NCBI RefSeq assembly: GCF_937915125.1
Contig: NZ_CALDMP010000002.1
Coordinates: 1-40,504 of the forward strand
Direction: 5' to 3'
Length of the DNA stretch: 40,504 nt
From: an uncultured Ruminococcus sp.
GTDB taxonomy: Bacteria; Bacillota; Clostridia; Oscillospirales; Ruminococcaceae
Shown: positions 1-8,627 of the stretch, piece by piece
Layout: each line of letters begins with the position of its first letter
How positions within the stretch are numbered: the first letter of the stretch is position 1
Notes under the pieces: model-generated
The model's database searches: none
What the model was told of the DNA's origin: nothing
What the model saw: the letters and a program-made list of their open reading frames with translations, nothing else
Program-made: the position numbers and the translations under genes

Positions 1-53
1 GCAGCGAGTGGATGGCGGTGAAGATTTTCATGGGTTTGGTCAGAGATTAGTAT
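1..53. repeat. Fold-back repeat family B, copy B1 (right end only)
   Basis: These 53 bases are identical to positions 37843-37895, the right part of the complete family B element at 37736-37895. The left part lies outside the window. The terminal arm reads ATACTAATCTCTGA on the minus strand and supplies the last codons and the stop codon of the adjacent TetR gene. Confidence 0.85.
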
Positions 54-666
54 GAAATGCCATTGTGCCGTGCAGCGGCGGCGTGCCGATGGAGGTGGTG
101 CCTTCTCGGAGAAGAAGCAGGGTCAGCTCCGCCATATGGGTGGGCGTTTCCTGACAGCCGTTTTTCAGCCACCGTTCCACTAGTCCCATGCACCCGGCAA
201 GGGCAAAGGAGATGGCATATTGCAGGTCCTGATCCCGCAGTTCCTTTGGTGCAAAGGCACGCAGTGTTTTGACGCCTTCGTCCCGGAACAATGTCTCAAT
301 GGTACGCAGAAAGGCAATGTCACCGTTAGGACCCATGAGTGCAGAACAGAGCAGAGCATTCTCAGATAAAATCGTAAATGCCTGTTCCAGAAATTCAAAG
401 AAATGGTTGGGTGCCTTCTGATTCTCCCATTTGTCATTGATGGCGGCAGTCAGCTGCTGCAACAGCCGCTGTTCCGTTTTTTCCAGCAAATCGTAAATAT
501 CCGTGTAGTGTAGATAAAAGGTGGAACGATTGATGTCCACCAGATCTGCCAGTTCCCGGACTGTGATCTCCTTGATGCTCTTCTGCTGGAGCAGCGTGGT
601 CAGCCCGTTTAAAATTAAAGTTTCCGTGCGTCGATAGCGCCGTTCCTGTTTCAGGGAATCTATCAT
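40..666 (-). CDS. TetR/AcrR-family transcriptional regulator
   Basis: A 208-aa one-component repressor. The N-terminal helix-turn-helix (about residues 10-58) shows the family pattern ITVRELADLVDINRSTFYLH; the remainder is an alpha-helical ligand and dimerisation domain with no recognisable ligand signature. I chose ATG at 666 because AAAGGA sits 8-9 bases upstream; an in-frame GTG at 693 lacks a site. It is divergent from the YhgE/Pip gene, a common arrangement in Firmicutes in which the regulator represses the membrane protein and itself (inference). The last four residues (HTNL) and the stop codon come from the family B repeat, so the C-terminus may have been trimmed or replaced when the repeat arrived. 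Confidence 0.88.
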   Translation of the reverse strand: MIDSLKQERRYRRTETLILNGLTTLLQQKSIKEITVRELADLVDINRSTFYLHYTDIYDLLEKTEQRLLQQLTAAINDKWENQKAPNHFFEFLEQAFTILSENALLCSALMGPNGDIAFLRTIETLFRDEGVKTLRAFAPKELRDQDLQYAISFALAGCMGLVERWLKNGCQETPTHMAELTLLLLREGTTSIGTPPLHGTMAFHTNL

Positions 667-698
667 TTGACCCATCCTTTCAATAATAAACACAGTGT

Positions 699-727
699 CG
701 AATAGTAGACATAATTCGTAAAATCAA
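699..727 (-). promoter_or_regulatory. Predicted tetR promoter
   Basis: The -35 is TTGATT (722-727) and the -10 TATTCG (699-704), spaced 17 bp; the -10 is weak. The spacer contains TGTCTAC (plus-strand GTAGACA, 705-711), which recurs at 794-800 downstream of the divergent promoter, so it is a candidate operator half-site. Confidence 0.45.
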
Positions 728-730
728 CGG

Positions 731-759
731 TTGCAAATCAACCTTTCCTATATTATAAT
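731..759 (+). promoter_or_regulatory. Predicted yhgE/pip promoter
   Basis: TTGCAA (731-736), 17-bp spacer, TATAAT (754-759). Downstream, at 768-811, an interrupted inverted repeat (GACGAAAA to TTTTTCGTC) encloses GTAGACA at 794-800; this could be the TetR operator or a leader hairpin. Confidence 0.7.
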
Positions 760-876
760 AGAAACAGGACGAAAAGTCAACAACTTTCTATTTGTAGACA
801 ACTGTTTTTCGTCACATTAAGAGTGCAAAACCGTATCGGGGTTCGGCGGCGTACCAAAAGAAAGGGTGTAGGAAAC

Positions 877-3567
877 ATGCAGAAAAGCGATTCAAAGCAG
901 AAACAGAGTTTTTTGAATCGGCATTTCAAAGGAATCGCATTGACAGCCATTGTATTGATCCCTACAATTTATACCACGCTGTTCCTGGGTTCCATGTGGG
1001 ACCCCTATGGGAATGTGGATCAACTGCCCGTAGCCGTGGTCAACGAAGATCAGGCAGTGGAGTATGGGGGAAAGACTTTGGATGTCGGCGGCGAGCTGGT
1101 GGAAAAGCTCCAGGAAAATGAACAGCTGGATTTCCACTTTGTGGATAACTCCAGAGCGCAGGATGGTCTCCGGGACGGCACCTATTATATGGTGATCACG
1201 ATTCCCCCGGAGTTTTCGGAAAATGCGTCCACACTCATGGATGCAGAGCCGAAAAAGATGCAGCTGCGCTATGAGACAAACCCGGGAACTAACTACATTG
1301 CCTCAAAAATGAGTGAATCTGCCCTGGCGAAAATGGAGAAGGAGATCTCCGCCAGTGTGACCCAGGAGTATACGGAAACCATTTTTGACCAGATAGGTAC
1401 ACTGGGCGATGGTATGACTGAGGCGGCTGACGGTGCATCGGAAATCACCGATGGCGTGGCACAGCTGGAAGAGGGCAATACAACGATCACGGATAATCTG
1501 AAACTGCTCTCCGAAAGCACTCTTACCTTTGTGGACGGTGCAAAAAACCTGGAGGATGGTGTCAGAACCTATACTGCCGGAGTTTCCACAGTCAATGACG
1601 GTGCAAAAACGCTGTCGGACGGCATGGATCAGCTGGCGGCAGGGGCAGGAACTCTGGCAGACGGTGCGACGGCGCTTTCTGACGGTTCGGATCGCCTTTC
1701 CAATGGCGTGGATAGCTATACCAACGGTGTGGCTGCGGCATACAGCGGTGCCCAGACCTTGTCCGGGAGCAGCAGCCAGCTGAAAAACGGTGCGGCTTCT
1801 CTGTCAGACGGCGCAGCGCAGCTCCAGCAGGGCAGTGTGGCAATGACTGCCGGTTTGCAGAGCCTTTCCGATGCTCTGAATGGCAGTCTTTCAGCGGACA
1901 GCACAGCACAGATGGAACAGCTCAGCGCCGGACTGACGCAGCTGCAGCAGGGGATTGATACCCTGAATACCACACTGCAATCCACGGAACTGCCTGATGT
2001 CAGCGGTCTTACAGAAACACTGACGGCAAGTCTGACAGCCATCGGCACCAGCGCACAGGATGCTGGTGCACAGCTGACTGCCATGCAGACATCTTTGACA
2101 GCGATGATGCAGACAGCGGCTTTTCAGTCTCTGGATACGGCATCTCAGCAGGAACTTCTGAACTGTTTCTCTGCACCCATGGCATCTCTCGGAACGGATA
2201 TTTCCGATATCGGCACCCAGGTGACTGCACTTTCGGCTGCACTTCAGGGGACAGATCTGAGCAGTACCGGCGAAGCGATTTCTCAGCTGCAAACCAGTGT
2301 CAGTGCCCTGGCGGCAGGTGCAGATCAGGCGATCCCGGGGGCACAGCAGGCGATAACGTCTCTTTCCGGCGGATTGCAGTCAGTACAGCAGGCAGTGGAT
2401 GGCCAGCTGCTGCCCGGTGCCCAGAGCATTGCTGCTGGATTGGATCAGTTGGTTTCCGGCAGCAATACTCTGGAATCCGGCGTTTCGGCTTATACCGGCG
2501 GTGTTTCCAGTCTGACAGATGGATTGGGCACACTGGATACCAATACGGCATCTCTGGTGGTTGGTGCTTCGTCACTGCATGACGGCGCAAAGACTCTGGC
2601 GGATAGTGCGCCAACTCTGACCGGCGCAGTATCCCAGCTTCAAAGCGGCGCAGCGCAGCTGGCGGACGGTACAGCGGAATTGACTGCCAATAACGAAGCC
2701 CTCACCAGCGGTGCGGCACAGCTGACCGATGGCGCAGGGCAGATACAGGATGGTGCATCTCAGCTGGCTGACGGTTCAGTGGAACTGGGAGATGGTCTGA
2801 GCACCTTGTCTGAGGGCGCAGATACACTTCATCTGGCACTGTCCGATGGTGCAGCGGAAGTAAACGGCATTACCGCCAGCGAATTGACCTATGACATGTT
2901 CTCTGCGCCGGTGGAAGCACAGGAATCCTTTGCTACGGAAGTACCTTCTAATGGCAATGCCATGGCGGCGTATATGATGGCAGTGGGACTGTGGGTGGCA
3001 GGTCTGGCATTTTGCGTGATGCTCTCGCCCCATGATCAGAAGATCAAGGGCAGAAATGCCGGTGCAGCATGGGCAAAACAGCTGGGCACCCTCTGGCTTC
3101 TGGCAATTGTGCAGGCAGTATTGATGGTAGGCTGTCTGGTGGCATTCAACGGTTTCGAACCGGAAAATCTGGGAAGAACGCTGTTTATCGCCTGCCTTTC
3201 CTCCATTGCATTCCTGACGCTGGAATACTGCACCAACTTCTTCCTGGGCATCATCGGCAGCTTTGTTCTGTTGGTGTTCATGGTATTGCAGCTGAGCGGC
3301 TGTGCCGGCACTTATCCGCTGGAATTGTCTGCCCGGTTCTATCAGATCCTGAATCCCTTTATGCCCTTCACCTATACCGTGCACGGTTTCCGGAGCGGTA
3401 TCGCATCCGGTCAGGATGTCACAATGGATTGCGTTGTGCTGGCAGTCATTGCACTGATATTTGCAGGATTGCTTCTCGTGGGATTCCATGTGCGCCTGAA
3501 ACATCAGCAGGAGGCGGAAGATACTGTATCTGAGGCAGTGCTCTCCGGCACACCGGTGCAGGCGTAA
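877..3567 (+). CDS. YhgE/Pip family membrane protein (ABC-2 permease-like)
   Basis: An 896-aa envelope protein. One membrane segment near residues 17-40 precedes the conserved family stretch LPVAVVNEDQAV. A very long extracytoplasmic region (about 190-690) is built from dozens of degenerate L-x-D-G-A/S repeats that probably form an extended coiled-coil or beta-solenoid. About five or six membrane segments follow at the C-terminus, as in ABC-2 type permeases. Homologues include Bacillus YhgE and the lactococcal phage infection protein Pip; the Streptococcus relatives export toxins in type VII loci, but no such genes are here. ATG at 877 is preceded by GTAGGAAAC; an in-frame GTG at 823 lacks a ribosome site. 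The divergent TetR gene suggests inducible expression. Molecular function is not established from the sequence. Confidence 0.85.
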   Translation: MQKSDSKQKQSFLNRHFKGIALTAIVLIPTIYTTLFLGSMWDPYGNVDQLPVAVVNEDQAVEYGGKTLDVGGELVEKLQENEQLDFHFVDNSRAQDGLRDGTYYMVITIPPEFSENASTLMDAEPKKMQLRYETNPGTNYIASKMSESALAKMEKEISASVTQEYTETIFDQIGTLGDGMTEAADGASEITDGVAQLEEGNTTITDNLKLLSESTLTFVDGAKNLEDGVRTYTAGVSTVNDGAKTLSDGMDQLAAGAGTLADGATALSDGSDRLSNGVDSYTNGVAAAYSGAQTLSGSSSQLKNGAASLSDGAAQLQQGSVAMTAGLQSLSDALNGSLSADSTAQMEQLSAGLTQLQQGIDTLNTTLQSTELPDVSGLTETLTASLTAIGTSAQDAGAQLTAMQTSLTAMMQTAAFQSLDTASQQELLNCFSAPMASLGTDISDIGTQVTALSAALQGTDLSSTGEAISQLQTSVSALAAGADQAIPGAQQAITSLSGGLQSVQQAVDGQLLPGAQSIAAGLDQLVSGSNTLESGVSAYTGGVSSLTDGLGTLDTNTASLVVGASSLHDGAKTLADSAPTLTGAVSQLQSGAAQLADGTAELTANNEALTSGAAQLTDGAGQIQDGASQLADGSVELGDGLSTLSEGADTLHLALSDGAAEVNGITASELTYDMFSAPVEAQESFATEVPSNGNAMAAYMMAVGLWVAGLAFCVMLSPHDQKIKGRNAGAAWAKQLGTLWLLAIVQAVLMVGCLVAFNGFEPENLGRTLFIACLSSIAFLTLEYCTNFFLGIIGSFVLLVFMVLQLSGCAGTYPLELSARFYQILNPFMPFTYTVHGFRSGIASGQDVTMDCVVLAVIALIFAGLLLVGFHVRLKHQQEAEDTVSEAVLSGTPVQA

Positions 3568-3590
3568 TTCTGAAAATTTTCCTCCGTTTT

Positions 3591-3627
3591 ATCACGCTGT
3601 ATCACATTGGTGCAGCGTGATTTTTTG
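3591..3627 (+). terminator. Rho-independent terminator after yhgE/pip
   Basis: The stem ATCACGCTG (3591-3599) pairs with CAGCGTGAT (3613-3621) and is followed by a T-run. Confidence 0.85.
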
Positions 3628-3660
3628 TACAAAAAAGGACGTCCCGGAAGGAACGTCCTT
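3628..3660 (-). terminator. Rho-independent terminator of the GGDEF-EAL gene
   Basis: The stem AAGGACGT (3635-3642) pairs with ACGTCCTT (3653-3660). On the minus strand the stem is followed by a T-run, so it serves the convergent minus-strand gene, back to back with the yhgE/pip terminator. Confidence 0.8.
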
Positions 3661-3677
3661 ATATTCTGTCAAAAAGG

Positions 3678-5375
3678 TTATTGTGGGTTGGAGAAAGTGT
3701 AGGTATGCTGATCCTGTAGCCGTTTTTCAAAGTCGTCATGGGGCAGGGGACGGTCAAATAAGAAGCCCTGTGCCATGCGGCAATTGATATTTCGCAAAAA
3801 TTCCGCCTGCTTCTGGGTCTCTACACCCTCGGCGATGACTTCCATTTGCAATTCATTTACCATGTTGACGATATTCTTGATAACAATCACATCGTTTTGA
3901 TGACGGTTTTCCATGTTGTTGAGGAACGACTTGTCCAGCTTGATGATATCCACATTCAGATCCTTTAACAGGTTGAGGGAGGAATAGCCGGTTCCAAAAT
4001 CGTCGATGGAAGTGCTGACACCGTTTTTACGCATTTCCTGTACAAATGCCGAAAGGGTCTCATAATTTTCATAGCCGGACATTTCTGTCAGTTCGACCTC
4101 AATATACTTGCTGTCAATTTCATATTTCCGAAGCACGGCAATGATATCCTCCGCCAGGTGCTCATTATGCAGATGGGCTTTGGAGAAGTTTACTGAAACA
4201 CGTACCGGTTCAATGCCCGAAGAGATCCACTTTCGGATATCCATGCAAACGGTTTCCAGAACGTAGAAGTCCAGGCGGCAGATGGTGCCCTCTTTTTCCA
4301 GTACCGGGATAAATTCCATGGGAGGAACAAGCTTTCCGTTCCGGATCCAGCGCACCAGCGCTTCACAGCCGCAGAGGTGATTGTCTGCCAGGGTGACCTT
4401 GGGCTGGTAATATACAACAAATTCTCTTCCGTCTAATGCTTTGGGGAACAGGATGGATATTTCCTTGTCATGCAGGGCATTGGCAAGCATCTGCGGCTGA
4501 AACCAGACATAATCTCCCTGACCGGCAGTTTTCGCAATGTTGATTGCCGTAGAGGTCGCATTCATAATATCACCCATGGTCTGGGTTTCCGTAATTTCGC
4601 ACATACCGATTCTTGCACAGATATCAAAGGTCTTTGTGCTTTCAAGATAGGGCACTGTAATTTTAATATCAGACATAAAATGCAGGATATGCTGGATATG
4701 CTCTGTTTTCACAAGGGCAGTGAAATTATCTCCGCCCAGACGGGACAGGATCTCTTCTTCGTCCATGACGCTCTGAATCATCTGCGCATATTTTCTGAGA
4801 ATAGCGTCCCCTTGTCTTGGACCAACTGTCTGGTTAATATAATTGAAATTTTTGATATTGATGAACATGCAGGTGTAGTTGCTGAGTTGTCCTTTTTCAT
4901 GCAGCATGTCGCCGAACTGCATAAAGCCCCGGGTGTTGGATGCTCCTGTGAGCAGATCAGTAATGGAGATCCGCTTCATCATCTGCACCATGCGCGTTCT
5001 TCCTAGGCATAGAAAAACATTCTGTGCCAGAAAATGCAGAAGGGGTTTTTCTTTTTCATCCAAACTGTCTGCATTTTTCGGATAAAATGCAACAACTGCG
5101 TTTCCGCTTTCGTTTGTATGAAATTCTTCCTCATATGGTATGTCTGCATAACCGTCCGGGGAGCAGTAAACCTCGAATATACAATTTTGTCCGTTGGGAT
5201 CTAGTGCAGTCTGCGGTGCTGTGAACCGAACCATGAGTTTGCCCACCGGAAGTGCGTCAGCAATCAACGGAAAACTGTTTTTCAGTATTTCTGCCATTTC
5301 ATCAATGGTCTCTGCGTTTTTCTGTAATGCATCGAAAAACTGCTGAAATCCTTCACTGCATAGAATCTGATTCAT
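3678..5375 (-). CDS. c-di-GMP phosphodiesterase with degenerate GGDEF and intact EAL
   Basis: A 565-aa cytosolic protein. Residues 1-130 are a GAF-like sensor of unknown ligand. A GGDEF fold (about 140-290) is degenerate: the signature is GGDNF (214-218) and the first metal aspartate of L-x-D-x-D-x-F is replaced (INIKNF). The EAL domain (about 310-555) keeps its catalytic set: EAL at 338-340, N in SVNFS, the E of ELTE, DDFGTGYSSL, the lysine of IIKLDKSF and the E of VIAEGVET. The protein should therefore hydrolyse c-di-GMP, with the GGDEF probably acting as an allosteric GTP-binding or structural module (inference). ATG 5375 follows AAAGGGG by about 8 bases; the upstream in-frame ATG codons have no comparable site. 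Confidence 0.88.
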   Translation of the reverse strand: MNQILCSEGFQQFFDALQKNAETIDEMAEILKNSFPLIADALPVGKLMVRFTAPQTALDPNGQNCIFEVYCSPDGYADIPYEEEFHTNESGNAVVAFYPKNADSLDEKEKPLLHFLAQNVFLCLGRTRMVQMMKRISITDLLTGASNTRGFMQFGDMLHEKGQLSNYTCMFINIKNFNYINQTVGPRQGDAILRKYAQMIQSVMDEEEILSRLGGDNFTALVKTEHIQHILHFMSDIKITVPYLESTKTFDICARIGMCEITETQTMGDIMNATSTAINIAKTAGQGDYVWFQPQMLANALHDKEISILFPKALDGREFVVYYQPKVTLADNHLCGCEALVRWIRNGKLVPPMEFIPVLEKEGTICRLDFYVLETVCMDIRKWISSGIEPVRVSVNFSKAHLHNEHLAEDIIAVLRKYEIDSKYIEVELTEMSGYENYETLSAFVQEMRKNGVSTSIDDFGTGYSSLNLLKDLNVDIIKLDKSFLNNMENRHQNDVIVIKNIVNMVNELQMEVIAEGVETQKQAEFLRNINCRMAQGFLFDRPLPHDDFEKRLQDQHTYTFSNPQ

Positions 5376-5438
5376 AACATCCACCCCTTTCATAATTTGT
5401 TCTTGCTGCAAAAAAGCATTCTATACCATTCTTACTTT

Positions 5439-5467
5439 ATCATAGCACAAAATCTGTTGTTTGTCAA
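5439..5467 (-). promoter_or_regulatory. Predicted promoter of the GGDEF-EAL gene
   Basis: TTGACA (5462-5467), 17 bp, TATGAT (5439-5444), about 65 bp before the start codon. Confidence 0.75.
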
Positions 5468-5971
5468 TTGGCACCATGAAAATCCTATGGGAATTTTGAA
5501 AAATTGTCGGTGTTCCACAAAATAACGACTTACTTTTTGGCGAATAAGCAGATAGTATGAGTGCTTCTGTTGAGGTAAGATGTATAAATCGCACAAAAAG
5601 ACGGAGAAAAATTTAGCATAGGCAAAGGCACTTTCTACATGGCACAGCGATAGAGCCACAGTCAGATGATATGTGAATCCGTCGGGATAATTTGTGCAGA
5701 GCTGTCTATGGGGACTACAGCATCTTTCTTGTGCATATCTTATAAATGTGAATTGCTCTGTTTATGCATTCTTACAAAAATGAAAAAAGAATGTTAGGTT
5801 TTTCCTGGATTCTGTCGGTTCTTTATGACTGAAATGTCGTTTTAATTATGGAGTCATGTCAACAGACAGAGCAAACATCTGCAAAGGAGACGATGGCTGC
5901 CGCGAATCACATGCGGCGAATTGCCCAAAATAAAAATGGATTGATTTTTTGCGTATTGCTTTAAATCGTAG
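5468..5971. other. Intergenic stretch without an identified gene
   Basis: About 500 bp of AT-rich sequence between the divergent GGDEF-EAL gene and the 6.0-kb operon. No credible reading frame with a ribosome site was found. The only structure seen is a small hairpin near 5899-5918 (GCCGC to GCGGC) inside a region with pieces resembling a c-di-GMP-I riboswitch; it was not accepted as one. Confidence 0.5.
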
Positions 5972-6000
5972 TTGACAAGGTTAAGAAGATGTGTTACAAT
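5972..6000 (+). promoter_or_regulatory. Predicted promoter of the membrane protein-gtrB operon
   Basis: TTGACA (5972-5977), 17 bp, TACAAT (5995-6000), about 58 bp before the ATG at 6058. Confidence 0.8.
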
Positions 6001-6057
6001 TTATAGTGCTAAAATGCGCTTGTTTTACGAAACGAAGAAGAAAGGACATGAAAAAAG

Positions 6058-8613
6058 ATGAATGTTGTGACTGTCGTGTTTTTTCTGGCATTGCTGCTGA
6101 CTGCGGGACTTTCTGTGGGATTGCTGTATGCTGCAAAAAAAACACAATCTCAGGAGGATTGGCTCTGGCCATTGAACAGAAATGGGAAAAAAACGGTGAG
6201 GAAGGAACCGGAAAAAGAAGAGGATGCATCAGAGGGAGATGTGCGTGATATAAAGAAGGCTTCTTCCCGGAAACAGAAACCGTTGTCAGATATACAGGAG
6301 GAAGTTGAGGATGCGCCAGTGCAGATGTCTCCGGCGGGACGTTCCCTGACGCTGAAAAATATCCTTTTGCCTGTGGCTTCGGCAGTGCTGGTGCTGCTGG
6401 GTCTTGCGGATCTGTTTGGCATTGTGGATTTTGCCCCGTATGACGGCGCATTTCTGTTGATGGGATGTGCGGCACTGCTGGAATACGGTACCTGCCTTTT
6501 GTATCAGCACAGAGCAAATAAAACCCTTCGGTTTTTTGGAAAGCTGCTGCTTGCGGCGACAGTTCTGGAACTGACGATTTTTCAGTTCCCTTCATTTCAT
6601 CTTCTTCTGGGCGACTATCCGCAGAAAACCTTGCTTCCTTCAGAAGCAACAATTGAATCCGGGGAGTATGAACTGGATGAAAATTCTAAAACGCTGAAGA
6701 TCAAGGGAAAGAATGAAGTTGTCATTACTTTTGAAGGACTGGATATTCCGGTGGGAACGGTGCGTGTACAGGCGCGGTTTGGTGATGATACAAAGCATAC
6801 CAAAGTGGTATTGGATGCTACGGATGCTACCCATGTGGAATACCGCTATGATTTTGCGACTGCGGATCTCATTGACGGACGTGAGAACACCCAGTACATA
6901 CCCTGCCAGTTGTCTGGGAATGTGCAGAAGCTTCGTGTGAAACTGACCGGCTACAATGACGGCGATGTGGTTTTGCTTCAGAATATTCAACTGAACACGC
7001 CGGTTCCCTTTGGCGTTTCACCCCTTCGGATGCTTCTGATCGTTGCGCTGGGCACCCTGGCATATGCGATTGCTTTTGCGCCGCTGCTGAAAAAGCCCTA
7101 TGAGGAAACGACCCGTTTCTGCCGCCGGGTGGTGACATGGATGACCGCATTTGTTATGGTGCTGGCTGTTCTGATCGTCATGGCGGAATTGCCGGACGGC
7201 GGTATCAAAAAGCAGCTGACGCAACGTACGGGCAATCAAATCACCCAGGAACTGGTGGATGCCTTTGAAAAAGGGCAGACATCTCTGTTAAAGGAACCGT
7301 CAGAGGAACTGCTGGCGCTGGAAAATCCCTACGACTGGAGTATGCGCGGCAGTGCAGGGGCAGAAGCTGAGTGGGATCATGTACTCTATGACGGAAAGTA
7401 TTACTCTTATTATGGTATTGCACCAGTGATCCTGCTGTACCTGCCTTATCACAAGCTGACCGGGCACTATTGTTCCACCAATCTGTCGGTGCTCTTGTTC
7501 AGCCTCATCGGTCTGCTGTTCCTGGGTATGACCTATCTGGCGTTTGTGAAGCGTTGGTTCCGGAAAATTCCTTCCGGCTGCGTGATTGCCGGGCTTGCCA
7601 TTCTGTTCAGTGCCTGCGGTATCTGGTTCGGCGTGGGACGAACGCTGTTCTACGAAATATCCATCTCATCGGGCTTTGCCTTTGTGACAATGGGTGCATA
7701 TTGTCTCATCTCCTCCAATATTCTGGGACAGGTGGGACAGGGAAAGGTCTCCCTTGTGCGGACGGCGCTGGCTTCGCTGTTCCTGGGAATCGCCGTGCTC
7801 TGCCGTCCGACACTGGCAGTCTATGCGATCTGTGCCTGCGTTTACTTCATCGTGGGCATTCCCAAGGCGGGCGTGATCCTGGAAGAGGGAACAGTGAACG
7901 GCGTCAACAAGGTGCGCCGGGTCGGATATATTTTATGTGCAGTTCTGCCGCTGGCGGCTTTGGGCGTTACGCAGATGTGGTACAACTTTGTACGATTCGA
8001 TTCGCCCCTTGATTTCGGTATCCAGTACTCCCTGACCATCAATGATTTCACCAATTCGCAGTACCATACCCATTTTGTCCTCATCGGACTGTTGAATTAT
8101 CTCTTTGCAATGCCGGCATTTTCAGCGGAGTATCCTTTTATTACAACACCATTTTCGAAGATGGAAGTCAACGGATATTATTTCTCCGATTCTGGCAACA
8201 CGTCGGGTATTTTGTTCCTGGCGCTTCCGGTTCTGGCGTACTTTTTCTGTTGTAAAGCACTCCGGAAGCTTCCCGATCGGAAGTCACAGTGGAAGAATGC
8301 ACTTCTGGTGGGACTGCCCTGTGTCATCATGCCTTTGGTCATCATCTGTTCCATTTGGGAAAGCGGCTATGCCATCCGGTATACAGCGGATTTCTCCTGG
8401 GAAATCATTCTGGGTGCATATATCATTCTGTTTTTCCTGTATGAAAAAACCAAGAATGAGACCAAGAAGGAACTGGTGCGGAAATTCATGGCAGTCTCCA
8501 TGGTCTGTGCTATTGTTGTGAACGGTGTGCAGATCTTCAACTTTGCATTCCCGCAGGAACAGTATCCGGCATTGTGCGACCATTTGTATCAGCTGGTTGC
8601 ATTCTGGAAGTAA
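6058..8613 (+). CDS. Large polytopic membrane protein, candidate GT-C glycosyltransferase
   Basis: An 851-aa protein that I do not recognise as a named family. The start has a membrane segment (3-24), then a charged cytosolic stretch. Three membrane segments fall near 105-180. An extracytoplasmic beta-rich domain (about 190-325) resembles a carbohydrate-binding module in composition. About nine further membrane segments follow, with a large loop near 410-470 that contains EWDHVLYDGKYYSYYG. An acidic first-loop motif, long multi-membrane architecture and tight coupling to a GtrB-like gene fit a GT-C enzyme that uses polyprenyl-phosphate sugar on the outer face (inference). AAAGGA lies about 11 bases before the ATG, slightly long. 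The next gene starts 14 bp after its stop, so the two are co-transcribed. Confidence 0.6.
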   Translation: MNVVTVVFFLALLLTAGLSVGLLYAAKKTQSQEDWLWPLNRNGKKTVRKEPEKEEDASEGDVRDIKKASSRKQKPLSDIQEEVEDAPVQMSPAGRSLTLKNILLPVASAVLVLLGLADLFGIVDFAPYDGAFLLMGCAALLEYGTCLLYQHRANKTLRFFGKLLLAATVLELTIFQFPSFHLLLGDYPQKTLLPSEATIESGEYELDENSKTLKIKGKNEVVITFEGLDIPVGTVRVQARFGDDTKHTKVVLDATDATHVEYRYDFATADLIDGRENTQYIPCQLSGNVQKLRVKLTGYNDGDVVLLQNIQLNTPVPFGVSPLRMLLIVALGTLAYAIAFAPLLKKPYEETTRFCRRVVTWMTAFVMVLAVLIVMAELPDGGIKKQLTQRTGNQITQELVDAFEKGQTSLLKEPSEELLALENPYDWSMRGSAGAEAEWDHVLYDGKYYSYYGIAPVILLYLPYHKLTGHYCSTNLSVLLFSLIGLLFLGMTYLAFVKRWFRKIPSGCVIAGLAILFSACGIWFGVGRTLFYEISISSGFAFVTMGAYCLISSNILGQVGQGKVSLVRTALASLFLGIAVLCRPTLAVYAICACVYFIVGIPKAGVILEEGTVNGVNKVRRVGYILCAVLPLAALGVTQMWYNFVRFDSPLDFGIQYSLTINDFTNSQYHTHFVLIGLLNYLFAMPAFSAEYPFITTPFSKMEVNGYYFSDSGNTSGILFLALPVLAYFFCCKALRKLPDRKSQWKNALLVGLPCVIMPLVIICSIWESGYAIRYTADFSWEIILGAYIILFFLYEKTKNETKKELVRKFMAVSMVCAIVVNGVQIFNFAFPQEQYPALCDHLYQLVAFWK

Positions 8614-8627
8614 GGAGGAGATGCAGA

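Noticed and set aside
5850..5935. c-di-GMP-I riboswitch upstream of the membrane protein operon
   Set aside because: Pieces such as GCAAAC, GCAAAG and ATGGCTGCCG are reminiscent of the class, but the P2 hairpin with its GAAA tetraloop and the docking helix are missing, and the segment lies upstream of the operon's best promoter.
5981..6652. 223-codon minus-strand frame opposite the membrane protein gene
   Set aside because: It lies opposite a better frame with promoter and ribosome site and is Pro/Ser/His-rich, typical of an antisense shadow.
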